Part shown: in pieces, positions 44,890 to 53,451 of the stretch
Position numbering within the stretch: the stretch's first letter is position 1
Layout: each line of letters starts with the position of its first letter
Source: Streptomyces sp. YIM 121038
GTDB taxonomy: Bacteria; Actinomycetota; Actinomycetes; Streptomycetales; Streptomycetaceae
DNA: 64,000 nt
Direction of reading: 5' to 3'
NCBI RefSeq assembly: GCF_006088715.1
Contig: NZ_CP030771.1
Span: 2,542,001 to 2,606,000 of the forward strand
Notes under the pieces: generated by a model
What the model was told of the DNA's origin: nothing
The model's database searches: none
What the model saw: only the letters and a program-made list of their open reading frames with translations
Program-made: the position numbers and the translations under genes

Positions 44890-45836
44890 CCGCCGCACCG
44901 ACAGCCACCCGCACGCCCCCGCGCGCGCCCGGCTCCGTGCCGCGCCCCTCGCCCCGGCTGCGCGCCTGGGTCACCCGGGCCCCGCTGCTCCCCGCCCTCG
45001 TCTTCATGATCGCCGTGACCCAGCTGCCGTTCGTGGCCACCCTGGTGATCTCGTTCTTCGACTGGAACGCGCTCTACCCGGACGCGCGCAGGTTCACCGG
45101 CCTCGCCAACTACCACGAGGTCCTCGCGGACGCCGACCTGCGCAAGTCCGTGCTGACGACGATCCTCCTGACGGCGACGGTCGTCCTCGCCAGCCTCGTC
45201 GCCGGGCTCGGCCTCGCGCTGCTCCTCGACCGCAGGTTCCGCGGCCGGGGGGTGGTGCGCACCCTGCTCATCGCGCCGTTCCTGCTCGTGCCGGTCGCGG
45301 CGGCCCTGCTGTGGAAACACGTCCTCTACAACCCGGAGTACGGCCTGTTCAACGGGGTCCTGCACTGGGTGGGCGGGGACGGCGCGGCCCAGCCCGACTG
45401 GATCTCCGACACCCCGCTCATCGCCGTCGAGCTGGCCCTGATCTGGCAGTGGACGCCCTTCATGATGCTGATCCTGCTCGCCGGGCTGCAGAGCCGCGAC
45501 CCCGAACTCATCGAGGCGGCCCGCATGGACGGCGCGGGCAACTGGCAGGTGTTCCGCCATCTGACGCTGCCCCATCTGCGCCGCTACCTCGAACTGGGCG
45601 CACTGCTCGGCTCGATCTACATCGTGCAGAACTTCGACGCCGTCTTCACGATCACCTCCGGCGGCCTGGGCACCGCGAACCTGCCCTACACCGTCTACCA
45701 GAGCTTCTACCAGGCCCACGAGAACGGCCTGGCGTCCGCCGCCGGGGTGCTCGTCGTCATCGGGTCGATCGTCATCGCGACCTTCGCGCTGCGCGTGGTG
45801 TCGTCGCTGTTCCGCGAGGAGGTGTTCCGCGCATGA
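44886..45836 (+). CDS. ABC sugar transporter permease (MalF-type)
   Basis: A 316-residue permease with six helices, from LPALVFMIAVTQLPFVATLVI onward. The EAA loop contacting the ATPase is ELIEAARMDGAGNWQVFRHLTLP. ATG at 44886 overlaps the binding-protein stop, and its own stop overlaps the next permease. Confidence 0.94.
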   Translation: MTAAPTATRTPPRAPGSVPRPSPRLRAWVTRAPLLPALVFMIAVTQLPFVATLVISFFDWNALYPDARRFTGLANYHEVLADADLRKSVLTTILLTATVVLASLVAGLGLALLLDRRFRGRGVVRTLLIAPFLLVPVAAALLWKHVLYNPEYGLFNGVLHWVGGDGAAQPDWISDTPLIAVELALIWQWTPFMMLILLAGLQSRDPELIEAARMDGAGNWQVFRHLTLPHLRRYLELGALLGSIYIVQNFDAVFTITSGGLGTANLPYTVYQSFYQAHENGLASAAGVLVVIGSIVIATFALRVVSSLFREEVFRA

Positions 45837-46762
45837 CCGGTGCTTCACGCACGACCGGTGCTTCGGGTACGACCGGGGCGTCGCGATCGGCCGGGGCGTC
45901 GCGCGCGACCGCCCTGCGCGCCCCACGCGCCCCCCGCGCGGTCCGTGCCAGGAGGCTCGGCCTCGGCCTCGCCGCGTGGCTGGCCGGGATCGTGTTCTTC
46001 CTGCCGATCGCGTGGATGGCCCTGACGTCCTTCCACTCCGAGGAGGACGCGGCGACCAACCCGCCCGCGCTCGCCGCCTCGCTCACCCTGGACGGCTACC
46101 GCGAGTTCTTCGGCGCGGGCGGCGGCGCGAGCCCCTGGCCCTCGCTGATCAACTCCCTGGTGGCGTCGACGGCGTCCACCCTCCTCGTCCTGCTCCTCGC
46201 GCTGCCCGCGGCGTACGCGCTGTCCGTGCGCCGGGTCCGCAAGTGGACCGACGTCCTCTTCTTCTTCCTCTCCACGAAGATGCTGCCGGTGGTGGCGGGC
46301 CTGCTGCCCCTCTACCTCTTCGCCAAGAACACCGGCCTCCTCGACAACATCTGGCTCCTGGTCCTCCTCTACACCTCGATGAACCTGCCGATCGCCGTCT
46401 GGATGATGCAGTCGTTCCTGTCCGAGGTGCCGGTGGCCGTCATCGAGGCCGCCCATGTCGACGGCGCGCGGCTGCCCACCGTCCTGACCCGGATCGTCGC
46501 GCCCATCGCCCTGCCGGGCATCGCCGCGACCTCCCTGATCTGCTTCATCTTCAGCTGGAACGAACTGCTCTTCGCCCGGGTGCTCACCGGCGTCGTCGCC
46601 CAGACCGCACCCGTGTTCCTGACCGGCTTCATCACCAGCCAGGGCCTGTTCCTGGCGAAGGTGTGCGCCGCGTCGCTCGTCATCTCCCTGCCGGTGCTCG
46701 CCGCGGGGTTCGCCGCCCAGGACAAGCTGGTCCAGGGCCTGTCGTTGGGAGCCGTCAAGTGA
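45833..46762 (+). CDS. ABC sugar transporter permease (MalG-type) with a repeated N-terminal tail
   Basis: A 309-residue permease with six helices and the EAA loop AVIEAAHVDGARLPTVLTRIVAP. Before the first helix is a cytoplasmic tail with about four repeats of a T-G-A-S-type pentad (TGASRTTGASGTTGAS), encoded by 15-bp tandem repeats and not typical of MalG. No ATPase gene follows; Streptomyces importers of this class commonly share MsiK, encoded elsewhere. Its stop overlaps the dehydrogenase start as GTGA. Confidence 0.92.
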   Translation: MTGASRTTGASGTTGASRSAGASRATALRAPRAPRAVRARRLGLGLAAWLAGIVFFLPIAWMALTSFHSEEDAATNPPALAASLTLDGYREFFGAGGGASPWPSLINSLVASTASTLLVLLLALPAAYALSVRRVRKWTDVLFFFLSTKMLPVVAGLLPLYLFAKNTGLLDNIWLLVLLYTSMNLPIAVWMMQSFLSEVPVAVIEAAHVDGARLPTVLTRIVAPIALPGIAATSLICFIFSWNELLFARVLTGVVAQTAPVFLTGFITSQGLFLAKVCAASLVISLPVLAAGFAAQDKLVQGLSLGAVK

Positions 46763-47748
46763 AGGCCGCCATCATCGAGTCCGTCGGCACCGCGGTGGTC
46801 GGCGAGGTGCCCGACCCCACGCCGGGGCCGCGCGACGTCGTCGTCGAAGTCGCCGCGTGCGGCCTGTGCGGGACCGATCTGCACATCCTCCAGGGCGAGT
46901 TCGCCCCGACGCTGCCCGTCGTGCCGGGGCACGAGTTCGCCGGCGCGGTGGTGGACGTCGGCACCGGCGTCACGGAGCTGCGGGTGGGCGACCGCGTCGC
47001 CGTCGACCCCTCCCTGTACTGCTACGAGTGCCGCTACTGCCGCACCGGCCACAACAACCTCTGCGAGCGGTGGGCGGCCATCGGCGTCACCCGGGCCGGG
47101 GGCGCCGCCCAGTACGCGGTGGCTCCCGTCGCCAACTGCGTACGCCTCCCCGACCACGTGCGCACCCAGGACGCGGCGCTCATCGAGCCCCTCTCCTGCG
47201 CGGTGCGCGGCTACGACGTGCTGCGCGCGCGGCTCGGGGCGCACGTGCTGATCTACGGCTCCGGGACCATGGGCCTGATGATGCTGGAGCTGGCCAAGCG
47301 GACGGGGGCGGCCAGCGTGGACGTCGTCGACGTCAACCCCGACCGGCTCGCCACGGCCAAGCAGCTCGGCGTCACCGGGGCGGCCACGCGTGCCGACGAG
47401 CTCGACCGGCCGCGCCGATGGGACGTCGTCGTCGACGCGACGGGCAACGCGGCGGCGATCCAGGACGGCCTGGGGCGGGTGGCCAAGGCGGGCACGTTCC
47501 TGCAGTTCGGCGTGGCGGACTACGACACCCGCGTGGCGATCGACCCCTACCGCATCTACAACCAGGAGATCACCATCACCGGCTCCATGGCGGTCCTGCA
47601 CAGCTACGAGCGCGCCGCGGAGCTCTTCGCGAACGGCGTGCTCGACCCCGACGTCTTCATCAGCGACCGGCTGCCGCTGACCGACTACCCCGAGGCCCTG
47701 GCGAAGTTCGCAGCGGGCGAGGGCCGCAAGATCGTGGTGCTTCCCTGA
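46759..47748 (+). CDS. Zinc-dependent polyol/alcohol dehydrogenase
   Basis: A 329-residue medium-chain dehydrogenase of the sorbitol/threonine dehydrogenase type. The catalytic zinc site has ACGLCGTDLHI and PGHEFAG, the structural zinc site CYECRYCRTGHNNLC, and the NAD fold VLIYGSGTMGLMMLELAK. Its GTG overlaps the permease stop, so the imported compound is probably a sugar alcohol oxidised on entry. Related proteins act on sorbitol, mannitol or arabitol; substrate is inferred. Confidence 0.9.
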   Translation: MKAAIIESVGTAVVGEVPDPTPGPRDVVVEVAACGLCGTDLHILQGEFAPTLPVVPGHEFAGAVVDVGTGVTELRVGDRVAVDPSLYCYECRYCRTGHNNLCERWAAIGVTRAGGAAQYAVAPVANCVRLPDHVRTQDAALIEPLSCAVRGYDVLRARLGAHVLIYGSGTMGLMMLELAKRTGAASVDVVDVNPDRLATAKQLGVTGAATRADELDRPRRWDVVVDATGNAAAIQDGLGRVAKAGTFLQFGVADYDTRVAIDPYRIYNQEITITGSMAVLHSYERAAELFANGVLDPDVFISDRLPLTDYPEALAKFAAGEGRKIVVLP

Positions 47749-47771
47749 GCAGTTCCCTCGGCGCTCCGCGC

Positions 47772-47875
47772 CTCGTCCTCAAACGCCGGACGGGCTGAAA
47801 GTCCCCGGTGCGGGCCGCAGACGACATCCGGTCCGCACCGGCAACCATTCAGCCCGTCCGGCGCTTGAGGACGAG
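47772..47875. repeat. Nested inverted repeat (dispersed Streptomyces element) after the polyol operon
   Basis: Arms of 28 bp at 47772-47799 (starting CTCGTCCTCAAACGCC) and 47848-47875 are complementary with one mismatch. Inside, CCGGTGCGG and CCGCACCGG pair again. The arm sequence is one of the dispersed intergenic motifs familiar from Streptomyces. It probably acts as a large terminator. A second hairpin, CCAGGGGC-GGCA-GCCCCTGG, follows near 47902-47921. The rest of 47749-48054 shows no gene. Confidence 0.8.
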
Positions 47876-48054
47876 CGCGTCAGCGCGATGCAGGGCGGGG
47901 TGCCAGGGGCGGCAGCCCCTGGTTCGGGAAGGGGCGCCCGCGCGCGGAGCGCGCTGATGGACACAGCGGGGCGCACCCGCGAGGGTCGGTCGGGTGGGCG
48001 GAAAAGGCACCGAGGTAAGGGAACGGCAAAGTCCCTCCGCTCGTTACCCCAGGC

Positions 48055-49296
48055 ATGACCGCTATGACCCCCGGCTCGAACATCCCGCTCGCCGCGACCC
48101 GCGTCGCCGTGGACGTCTCCGCCCCCGTGCGGCTCGACGTATCGGGCCTGCTGCTCACCGCCGACGGCAAGGTGCGCTCCGACGACGACTTCATCTTCTA
48201 CAACCAGCCCACGGGCCCCGGCGTGGCCTACCGCTCCGGCGGTGGCAGCACACCGGACGCGATCACGGTGGACACCGGCGCCGTCCCGCCGGGCATCGAG
48301 AAGATCGTCGTCACGGCGAGCCCGGACGCCGCGGGCCAGTCCTTCCAGGGCATCGAGCCCACCGCCACGATTCGCAACGCGGACGACGGCTCGGTCCTCG
48401 CCACCTTCACCCCGCCCCAGCTCGGCGCGGAGACGGCCCTGGTCATCGTGGAGATCTATCTGCGCAACGGCGCCTGGAAGGCCCGAGCGGTCGGCCAGGG
48501 CTATGCGAACGGCCTCGCGGGCATCGCCACGGACTTCGGCGTCTCGGTCGAGGAGCCCGCCCCGGCCGCCCCGGCCGCCGCGCCCCAGGCGCCCACCGCC
48601 CCCGCCATGGCGCCCCCGTCCGGCCCGCCGGTCCAGGGCCCGCCGCCGCCCACCGCGGCCCCCCACCACGCGGCCCCGCAGGCCCCCGCGGCCCCGGCCG
48701 CCCCCGCCCCCGGCGCCGGGAAGATCAATCTGGACAAGGGCCGCGTCAGCCTCCAGAAGAACCAGACGGTGTCGCTGGTCAAGGGCGGCCGCCCGCTGCT
48801 CTCCCAGGTCAAGATGGGCCTCGGCTGGGAGCCCGCGTTCCGCGGCAAGGACATCGACCTGGACGCCTCGGTCATCGCGTACGGCCCCCAGCGCAACCAC
48901 ATCGACAGCTGCTACTTCGGCAAGCTGTCGATCCTGCACGGCTCCGTCAAGCACTCCGGTGACAATCTGACCGGCGAGGGCGGCGGTGACGACGAGGTGA
49001 TCGTCGTGGACCTCGGCCGTCTCCCCCAGGAGGTCAGCGGCCTGGTCTTCACGGTGAACTCGTTCTCGGGCCAGAAGTTCACGGAGGTCGCCAAGGCGTA
49101 CTGCCGCCTCATCGACGCGGCCACCGGCGAGGAGCTGGTCCGCTTCGACCTGACGAACGCGGAGGCGCAGACCGGCGTCATGATGGCGAAACTGATCAGG
49201 CAGTTCTCCGGCGAGTGGGAGATGACCGCCATGGGCGACTTCGTGAAGTCCCGCACGGTCCGCGGCATGGTGAAGCCCGCCGCGCAGGCCCTGTAG
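48055..49296 (+). CDS. Double TerD-domain protein (tellurium-resistance family)
   Basis: A 413-residue cytoplasmic protein. The first TerD domain (about 10-170) has VRLDVSGLLLTADGKVRSDDDFIFYNQP. A Pro/Ala-rich linker (about 170-220) leads to a second (about 225-413) with ISLVKGGRPLL-like strands, VIAYGPQRNHIDSCYFGKL and VFTVNSFSGQKFTEVAKAYCRL. TerD domains bind calcium, and the family is linked to stress and phage-related phenotypes. ATG at 48055 or 48064; ribosome site weak. A bidirectional terminator follows. Confidence 0.9.
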   Translation: MTAMTPGSNIPLAATRVAVDVSAPVRLDVSGLLLTADGKVRSDDDFIFYNQPTGPGVAYRSGGGSTPDAITVDTGAVPPGIEKIVVTASPDAAGQSFQGIEPTATIRNADDGSVLATFTPPQLGAETALVIVEIYLRNGAWKARAVGQGYANGLAGIATDFGVSVEEPAPAAPAAAPQAPTAPAMAPPSGPPVQGPPPPTAAPHHAAPQAPAAPAAPAPGAGKINLDKGRVSLQKNQTVSLVKGGRPLLSQVKMGLGWEPAFRGKDIDLDASVIAYGPQRNHIDSCYFGKLSILHGSVKHSGDNLTGEGGGDDEVIVVDLGRLPQEVSGLVFTVNSFSGQKFTEVAKAYCRLIDAATGEELVRFDLTNAEAQTGVMMAKLIRQFSGEWEMTAMGDFVKSRTVRGMVKPAAQAL

Positions 49297-49307
49297 CCGA
49301 CGGCGGG

Positions 49308-49337
49308 GCGGGGGCCGGGACGCGTCTCGGCCCCCGC
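49308..49337. terminator. Bidirectional terminator between terD-like and phoX genes
   Basis: A 13-bp stem from GCGGGGGCCGGGA to TCTCGGCCCCCGC with one G-T pair and a CGCG loop, midway between the two convergent genes. Confidence 0.75.
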
Positions 49338-49350
49338 TCTCCGGCCGGGG

Positions 49351-50805
49351 TCAGGGGCGCTGGCGCCGCCACGGCCCGGTGATCGCGAACATGATCCCGG
49401 GGGTCTGGATGTTCGCGTACAGGGTCCTGCCGTCCGGCGAGAAGGTGACGCCGGTGAACTCGCTGTAGGCGGGCTTCTCGGGCGTGCCCTCGTTGAGTTC
49501 GTTGCGGGCGATCGGATACGTGCGCCCGCGCTCGGTCGCGCCGAACAGGTGCTGGATCCCGTCGCCGTCCTCGGCGAGGACGAGCCCGCCGTAGGGCGAG
49601 ACGGTGATGTTGTCCGGCCCGTCGAAGGCGCCGTCCTTGCCGGGGTCCTGGTTCACGCCGAGCAGCACCTTCAGGGTGAGGGTGCGGCGGCCCGGGTGGT
49701 AGAACCACACCTGCCCGTCGTGCTGCGCGCCGGGGCTCTCGGCACGGGCGTACGAGGAGACGATGTACGCGCCGCCGTCGCCCCACCACATGCCTTCGAG
49801 CTTGCGGGCGCGCGTGACGGCGCCGGCGGCGAACTGCTTGCGGACCGAGACCGTGCGGGCGTCGCGGTCGGGGACCTCCACCCAGTCGACGCCGTACACG
49901 GTGCCGATCTTCGTGGCCCGGGACAGGTCGTCGACGAACCGGCCGCCGGAGTCGAAGCACTTGGGCGCCTTCAGGACGCCCGCGTCGTCGGCGAGGGAGC
50001 GCAGCTTGCCGCGGCCGTGCTTGAAGCCGTGCGGCGGGGTCCAGCGGTAGAACAGGCCGTTGGGGCCCGCGGCGTCCTCGGTCAGATACAGGTGGCCGCG
50101 CTTGGGGTCGACGACGACGGCCTCGTGGGCGTAGCGGCCGAGGGCCTTGACGGGCTGGGGGCCGCGGTTGGCGCGCCGGTCGTAGGGGTCGATCTCGAAG
50201 ACATAGCCGTGGTCCTTGGTCATGCCGTTCTGGCCGGCCTTGTCCTCGGTCTCCTCGCAGGTCAGCCAGGTGCCCCAGGGGGTGGAGCCGCCCGCGCAGT
50301 TGGTGCTGGTGCCCGCGACGCCCACCCACTCGGCGACCTGGCCGCCGCGCCGGTGCTCGACGACGGTGCAGCCGCCGGAGGCCGCCGGGTCGTAGACGAG
50401 TCCCTCGGTGAGCGGGACCGGGTACTTCCACTTGGCGCGGGCGCCGCTCAGCTCGTGGTTGTTGACGAGCAGCGTCACCCCGCGCGGCCCGTCGAAGGTG
50501 GCGGTGCCGTCGTGGTTGGAGGGCGTGAACTCGCCCGTCTCCAGCTTGGTCCTGCCGCTGTACGTGAGGACGCGGTACGAGAATCCGGCGGGCAGGGCGA
50601 GCAGGCCCGCGGGGTCGGGCACGAGCGGGCCGTAGCCGGGCCCGCCGTGGCCGCGGCCGTCCGCGTCGGCCGCGTCGCCCGCGTCGAGGTCCTGTGCGGC
50701 GAGCGCGCCGGGCGCGGTGGCGAGCGCGCCGACGCTGCCGGCGAGCGCGACGCCCGCCCCGGTGAGCGCGGATCGTCTGGCGAAGTCCCTGCGGGTGAGC
50801 GACAT
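49351..50805 (-). CDS. phoX: Tat-exported PhoX-family phosphatase (DUF839)
   Basis: A 484-residue exported protein of the PhoX/DUF839 beta-propeller family, calcium- and iron-dependent alkaline phosphatases. The Tat motif TRRDFAR is followed by the helix LTGAGVALAGSVGALA. TFDGPRGVTLLVNNHELSGA, STPWGTWLTCEET, GRYAHEAVVVDPKRGHLYLTEDA and GPDNITVSPYGGLVLAEDG are family segments. GAGGAGA precedes the ATG. A PHO-box-like pair lies about 100 bp upstream, fitting phosphate-starvation control. Confidence 0.9.
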   Translation of the reverse strand: MSLTRRDFARRSALTGAGVALAGSVGALATAPGALAAQDLDAGDAADADGRGHGGPGYGPLVPDPAGLLALPAGFSYRVLTYSGRTKLETGEFTPSNHDGTATFDGPRGVTLLVNNHELSGARAKWKYPVPLTEGLVYDPAASGGCTVVEHRRGGQVAEWVGVAGTSTNCAGGSTPWGTWLTCEETEDKAGQNGMTKDHGYVFEIDPYDRRANRGPQPVKALGRYAHEAVVVDPKRGHLYLTEDAAGPNGLFYRWTPPHGFKHGRGKLRSLADDAGVLKAPKCFDSGGRFVDDLSRATKIGTVYGVDWVEVPDRDARTVSVRKQFAAGAVTRARKLEGMWWGDGGAYIVSSYARAESPGAQHDGQVWFYHPGRRTLTLKVLLGVNQDPGKDGAFDGPDNITVSPYGGLVLAEDGDGIQHLFGATERGRTYPIARNELNEGTPEKPAYSEFTGVTFSPDGRTLYANIQTPGIMFAITGPWRRQRP

Positions 50806-50903
50806 GGTTTCTCCTCGGGCCTGAGGGAGCGGATGCGGGCGTTCGGCCTGTCCCACGGAGTGCGTACCGCCGGGCCGCTGCCGGCGCCAGATTCCCGCTC
50901 ACG

Positions 50904-50921
50904 TATAAACGGCGGTTGAAC
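50904..50921 (-). promoter_or_regulatory. Candidate PHO box of phoX
   Basis: On the minus strand GTTCAAC (50921-50915) and GTTTATA (50910-50904) are spaced by 11 nt, as PhoP direct-repeat units are. The second unit matches the consensus poorly. It lies in the divergent region between phoX and an SDR gene. Confidence 0.5.
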
Positions 50922-50998
50922 GCGGTCCGACTTCGGCGGTCGACTTCCGGAGTACGGCGTTCCAGCAGTGCCACCCCTTGGCGAACCAGGAGATCCGT

Positions 50999-51766
50999 AT
51001 GACTGTGCAGAGCACCGGCCGTCGCGTTCTGGTCAGCGGCGCCTCACGCGGGCTCGGCCGGGCCCTCGCCCGCGCCTTCGCGGACAACGGCGACCGCGTG
51101 GCGGTGCACTTCGGGGCGCGCGAGGAGGAGGCGCGCGCGACGCTCGACTCGCTCGCGGGCACCGGGCACGCGCTGGTCGGCGGCGATCTGTCGGACCCCG
51201 CGGGGGCGAAGGACGTCGCGGACCGCGCTGCCGAGGCGCTCGGCGGCATCGACGTGCTCGTCAACAACGCCGCCGTGAACCTGCCGCACCCGCCCGCCAC
51301 CACCTCGTACGAGGACTGGGCGGCCCTGTGGCAGCGGCACACCGCCGTCAACCTGCTGGCCACGGCGAACCTCAGTCATCTCGCCGCGCACCGGATGATC
51401 GGCCAGGGCACGGGCGGGCGCATCGTCAACATCGGCTCGCGCGGCGCCTTCCGGGGCGAGCCCGAGCACCCGGCGTACGGCGCGACGAAAGCGGCCGTGC
51501 ACGCGCTCGGCCAGTCCCTCGCGGTGGCGCTCGCGCCGCACGGCATCGCGGTGGCGTCGGTGGCGCCCGGCTTCTTCGCCACCGAGCGGGTCGCGCACCG
51601 CCTCGGCGGCGCGGAGGGCGAGGCCATCCGGGCGCAGAGTCCCTTCGGGCGCACGGGCACCGCGGAGGAGATCGCGGCGGCGGTGCTCTGGCTGTCCTCG
51701 CCCGCGGCGGAGTGGGCCTCGGGCACGGTCATGGACCTCAACGGCGCCTCGTACTTGCGGACTTGA
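50999..51766 (+). CDS. Short-chain dehydrogenase/reductase
   Basis: A 255-residue classical SDR. The nucleotide motif SGASRGLG is at 13-20, DVLVNNAAVNLP follows, the catalytic Ser is in NIGSRGAF, and Tyr-x3-Lys in YGATKAAVHALG. The C-terminus DLNGASYLRT is normal. AGGAG lies 6 nt before the ATG at 50999. It is divergent from phoX. Substrate unknown. Confidence 0.92.
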   Translation: MTVQSTGRRVLVSGASRGLGRALARAFADNGDRVAVHFGAREEEARATLDSLAGTGHALVGGDLSDPAGAKDVADRAAEALGGIDVLVNNAAVNLPHPPATTSYEDWAALWQRHTAVNLLATANLSHLAAHRMIGQGTGGRIVNIGSRGAFRGEPEHPAYGATKAAVHALGQSLAVALAPHGIAVASVAPGFFATERVAHRLGGAEGEAIRAQSPFGRTGTAEEIAAAVLWLSSPAAEWASGTVMDLNGASYLRT

Positions 51767-51903
51767 GCGCTCCGGGCCGGGGCCCGCGCGCCCGGCGTTG
51801 ATCTGTACGAAGATGACGGGCACGTAACTGGTCGGAAGGGACTTCGTAAACAAGGTCAACAGACGCGGACCGGCTGTAAAGCCATGATTTACCGCAGACC
51901 GCC

Positions 51904-51932
51904 TTGACCGCCCTGGTCCCCGGCAATAAACA
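51904..51932 (+). promoter_or_regulatory. Promoter of the trypsin-like protein operon
   Basis: TTGACC (51904-51909) and TAAACA (51927-51932) are separated by 17 bp, a near-consensus vegetative promoter 39 bp before the first gene. Upstream, GTAAA-N7-TTTAC is an inverted repeat that might be an operator. Confidence 0.65.
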
Positions 51933-51970
51933 ACCCCTACCTGCATCACCCACGCGGGAGGCGAGCCGGA

Positions 51971-52207
51971 GTGGACGCACGCCAGGCGCGCCACCTGCAC
52001 GAGGACCAGCTGATGAGGCTGGCCAACGTGACCGGGGTCGGCGTCGGGAAGGACGAGCGCTCGGGCGCGGACGTGATCATCGTCTTCGTCACCCGCCGCG
52101 TGCCGCGCGACCGGCTCCGGGACGAAGACGTGGTCCCGGACGTGCTCGAGGGCGTCCCCGTGCGCGTCCTCGCCATCGGCGACGTCGGCGCGCAGGGCGG
52201 CTCCTGA
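51971..52207 (+). CDS. 78-aa protein homologous to the N-domain of the next gene product
   Basis: A 78-residue protein starting at GTG, with GGGAGGCGAGCCGGA upstream. LANVTGVGVGKDE, VFVTRRVP and EGVPVRVLAIGDVGAQ align throughout with residues about 35-98 of the trypsin-like protein encoded 61 bp downstream (LANVVGFGHG, VFVTQKVP, IIAVGHVAAQ). It is therefore a free-standing copy of that N-terminal domain. No signal peptide or catalytic motif. It could regulate or chaperone the protease. Confidence 0.8.
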   Translation: MDARQARHLHEDQLMRLANVTGVGVGKDERSGADVIIVFVTRRVPRDRLRDEDVVPDVLEGVPVRVLAIGDVGAQGGS

Positions 52208-52268
52208 CGGCACGCTCCGGACCTCGGACCTCCAGCCAGGGGAAACTCAGGAAAAGGGGTGGTCTGGC

Positions 52269-53426
52269 GTGAGCCAGTCCGAATGGATGCGAGGACCCAC
52301 CGGCGGCACCCTCAGTGACAGCTCCCGGCAGCAGGCGCTCGGCGACTTCCTGCGCCGCGAGGAGCCGCTCGCGAACGTCGTCGGCTTCGGCCACGGCGTC
52401 AAGTGGACCTCGGGAGAGCCCACCGGCGAGCCCGCCGTCCTGGTCTTCGTGACCCAGAAGGTGCCGGAGTCGCTGCTTCCCGAACGGGATGTGATTCCGC
52501 GTCAGATGGACGACGGCACGCCCACCGACATCATCGCCGTCGGCCACGTCGCCGCCCAGCGGCAGCAGCGCACCGGCGTACGGGCCGAGAACCGCGGGCG
52601 GCGCGCGTACGACGGCGACGGCGGCATCGGCGAACAGCTCGCGGGCCTCGGGCAGCCGCGGCTCGAAGAGCCCGGCGGGCTCGGCGCGTTCGAGCCGCAG
52701 CTGCTCAAGCGGCGGATGCGGCCGTGCCCCTCGGGCTTCTCCGTCGGCAACGTCCGCGTGACCGCGGGCACCCTCGGCAGCGTCGTCTACGACTTCCTGC
52801 CCGGCGCCTCCGTCGACCCGCCCGCCGCGGGCCTCGGCGTACCGGCGAAGTTCTACATCCTGTCCAACAACCACGTGCTCGCCGACTCCAACCGGGCCCA
52901 GCTCGGCAGCCCCGTCGTGCAGCCGGGCGTCTTCGACGGGGGCCAGGACCCCGCCGACCGCATCGCGACCCTGGAGCGCTTCATCACCATCCAGTTCGCC
53001 CCGCAGATCCCGCTCGACCGGCACAACAACGTGGTCGACGCGGCCCTCGCGGCCGTGGACTTCCAGGACGCCACGCGCGAGCAGTACTTCAGCGGGGCGC
53101 CGCGCGCCTGGCGGCGCAAGACCAATGTGGCGGTGGGCGACCGCGTGAAGAAGTCGGGCCGCACCACCAACATCAGCTTCGGCCGGATCATCTCCGTCGA
53201 CGCGACCATCGACGTCAACTACGGCACGGCGGGCACCGCCCGGTTCAAGGACCAGATCCTCACCACGAACATCTCCGCGGGCGGCGACTCGGGGTCCCTG
53301 GTGACCTCCTTCGACAACGTCGCCCTCGGGCTGCTCTTCGCCGGCTCGTCGACGGTCACCGTGATCAACCACATCGAGAACGTCCGCGCGCTGCTGCGCG
53401 TCGAGGTAGCCGAGCAGCTGGCCTGA
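52269..53426 (+). CDS. Trypsin-like serine peptidase-fold protein with a novel N-domain
   Basis: A 385-residue protein without a signal peptide. Residues about 20-100 form the domain shared with the 78-aa neighbour. A linker follows (about 100-150, with RRMRPCPSGFSVGN). The rest is a chymotrypsin-like fold with complete triad: His202 in ILSNNHVLAD, Asp257 in VVDAALAAVD, and Ser341 in SAGGDSGSLVTS. Because it looks cytoplasmic or released by another route, its target is unclear. GTG at 52269 follows AGGAAAAGGGG. It is the middle gene of three. Confidence 0.85.
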   Translation: MSQSEWMRGPTGGTLSDSSRQQALGDFLRREEPLANVVGFGHGVKWTSGEPTGEPAVLVFVTQKVPESLLPERDVIPRQMDDGTPTDIIAVGHVAAQRQQRTGVRAENRGRRAYDGDGGIGEQLAGLGQPRLEEPGGLGAFEPQLLKRRMRPCPSGFSVGNVRVTAGTLGSVVYDFLPGASVDPPAAGLGVPAKFYILSNNHVLADSNRAQLGSPVVQPGVFDGGQDPADRIATLERFITIQFAPQIPLDRHNNVVDAALAAVDFQDATREQYFSGAPRAWRRKTNVAVGDRVKKSGRTTNISFGRIISVDATIDVNYGTAGTARFKDQILTTNISAGGDSGSLVTSFDNVALGLLFAGSSTVTVINHIENVRALLRVEVAEQLA

Positions 53427-53451
53427 CGGCCGGGAAGGGAGAGCCCACCCC

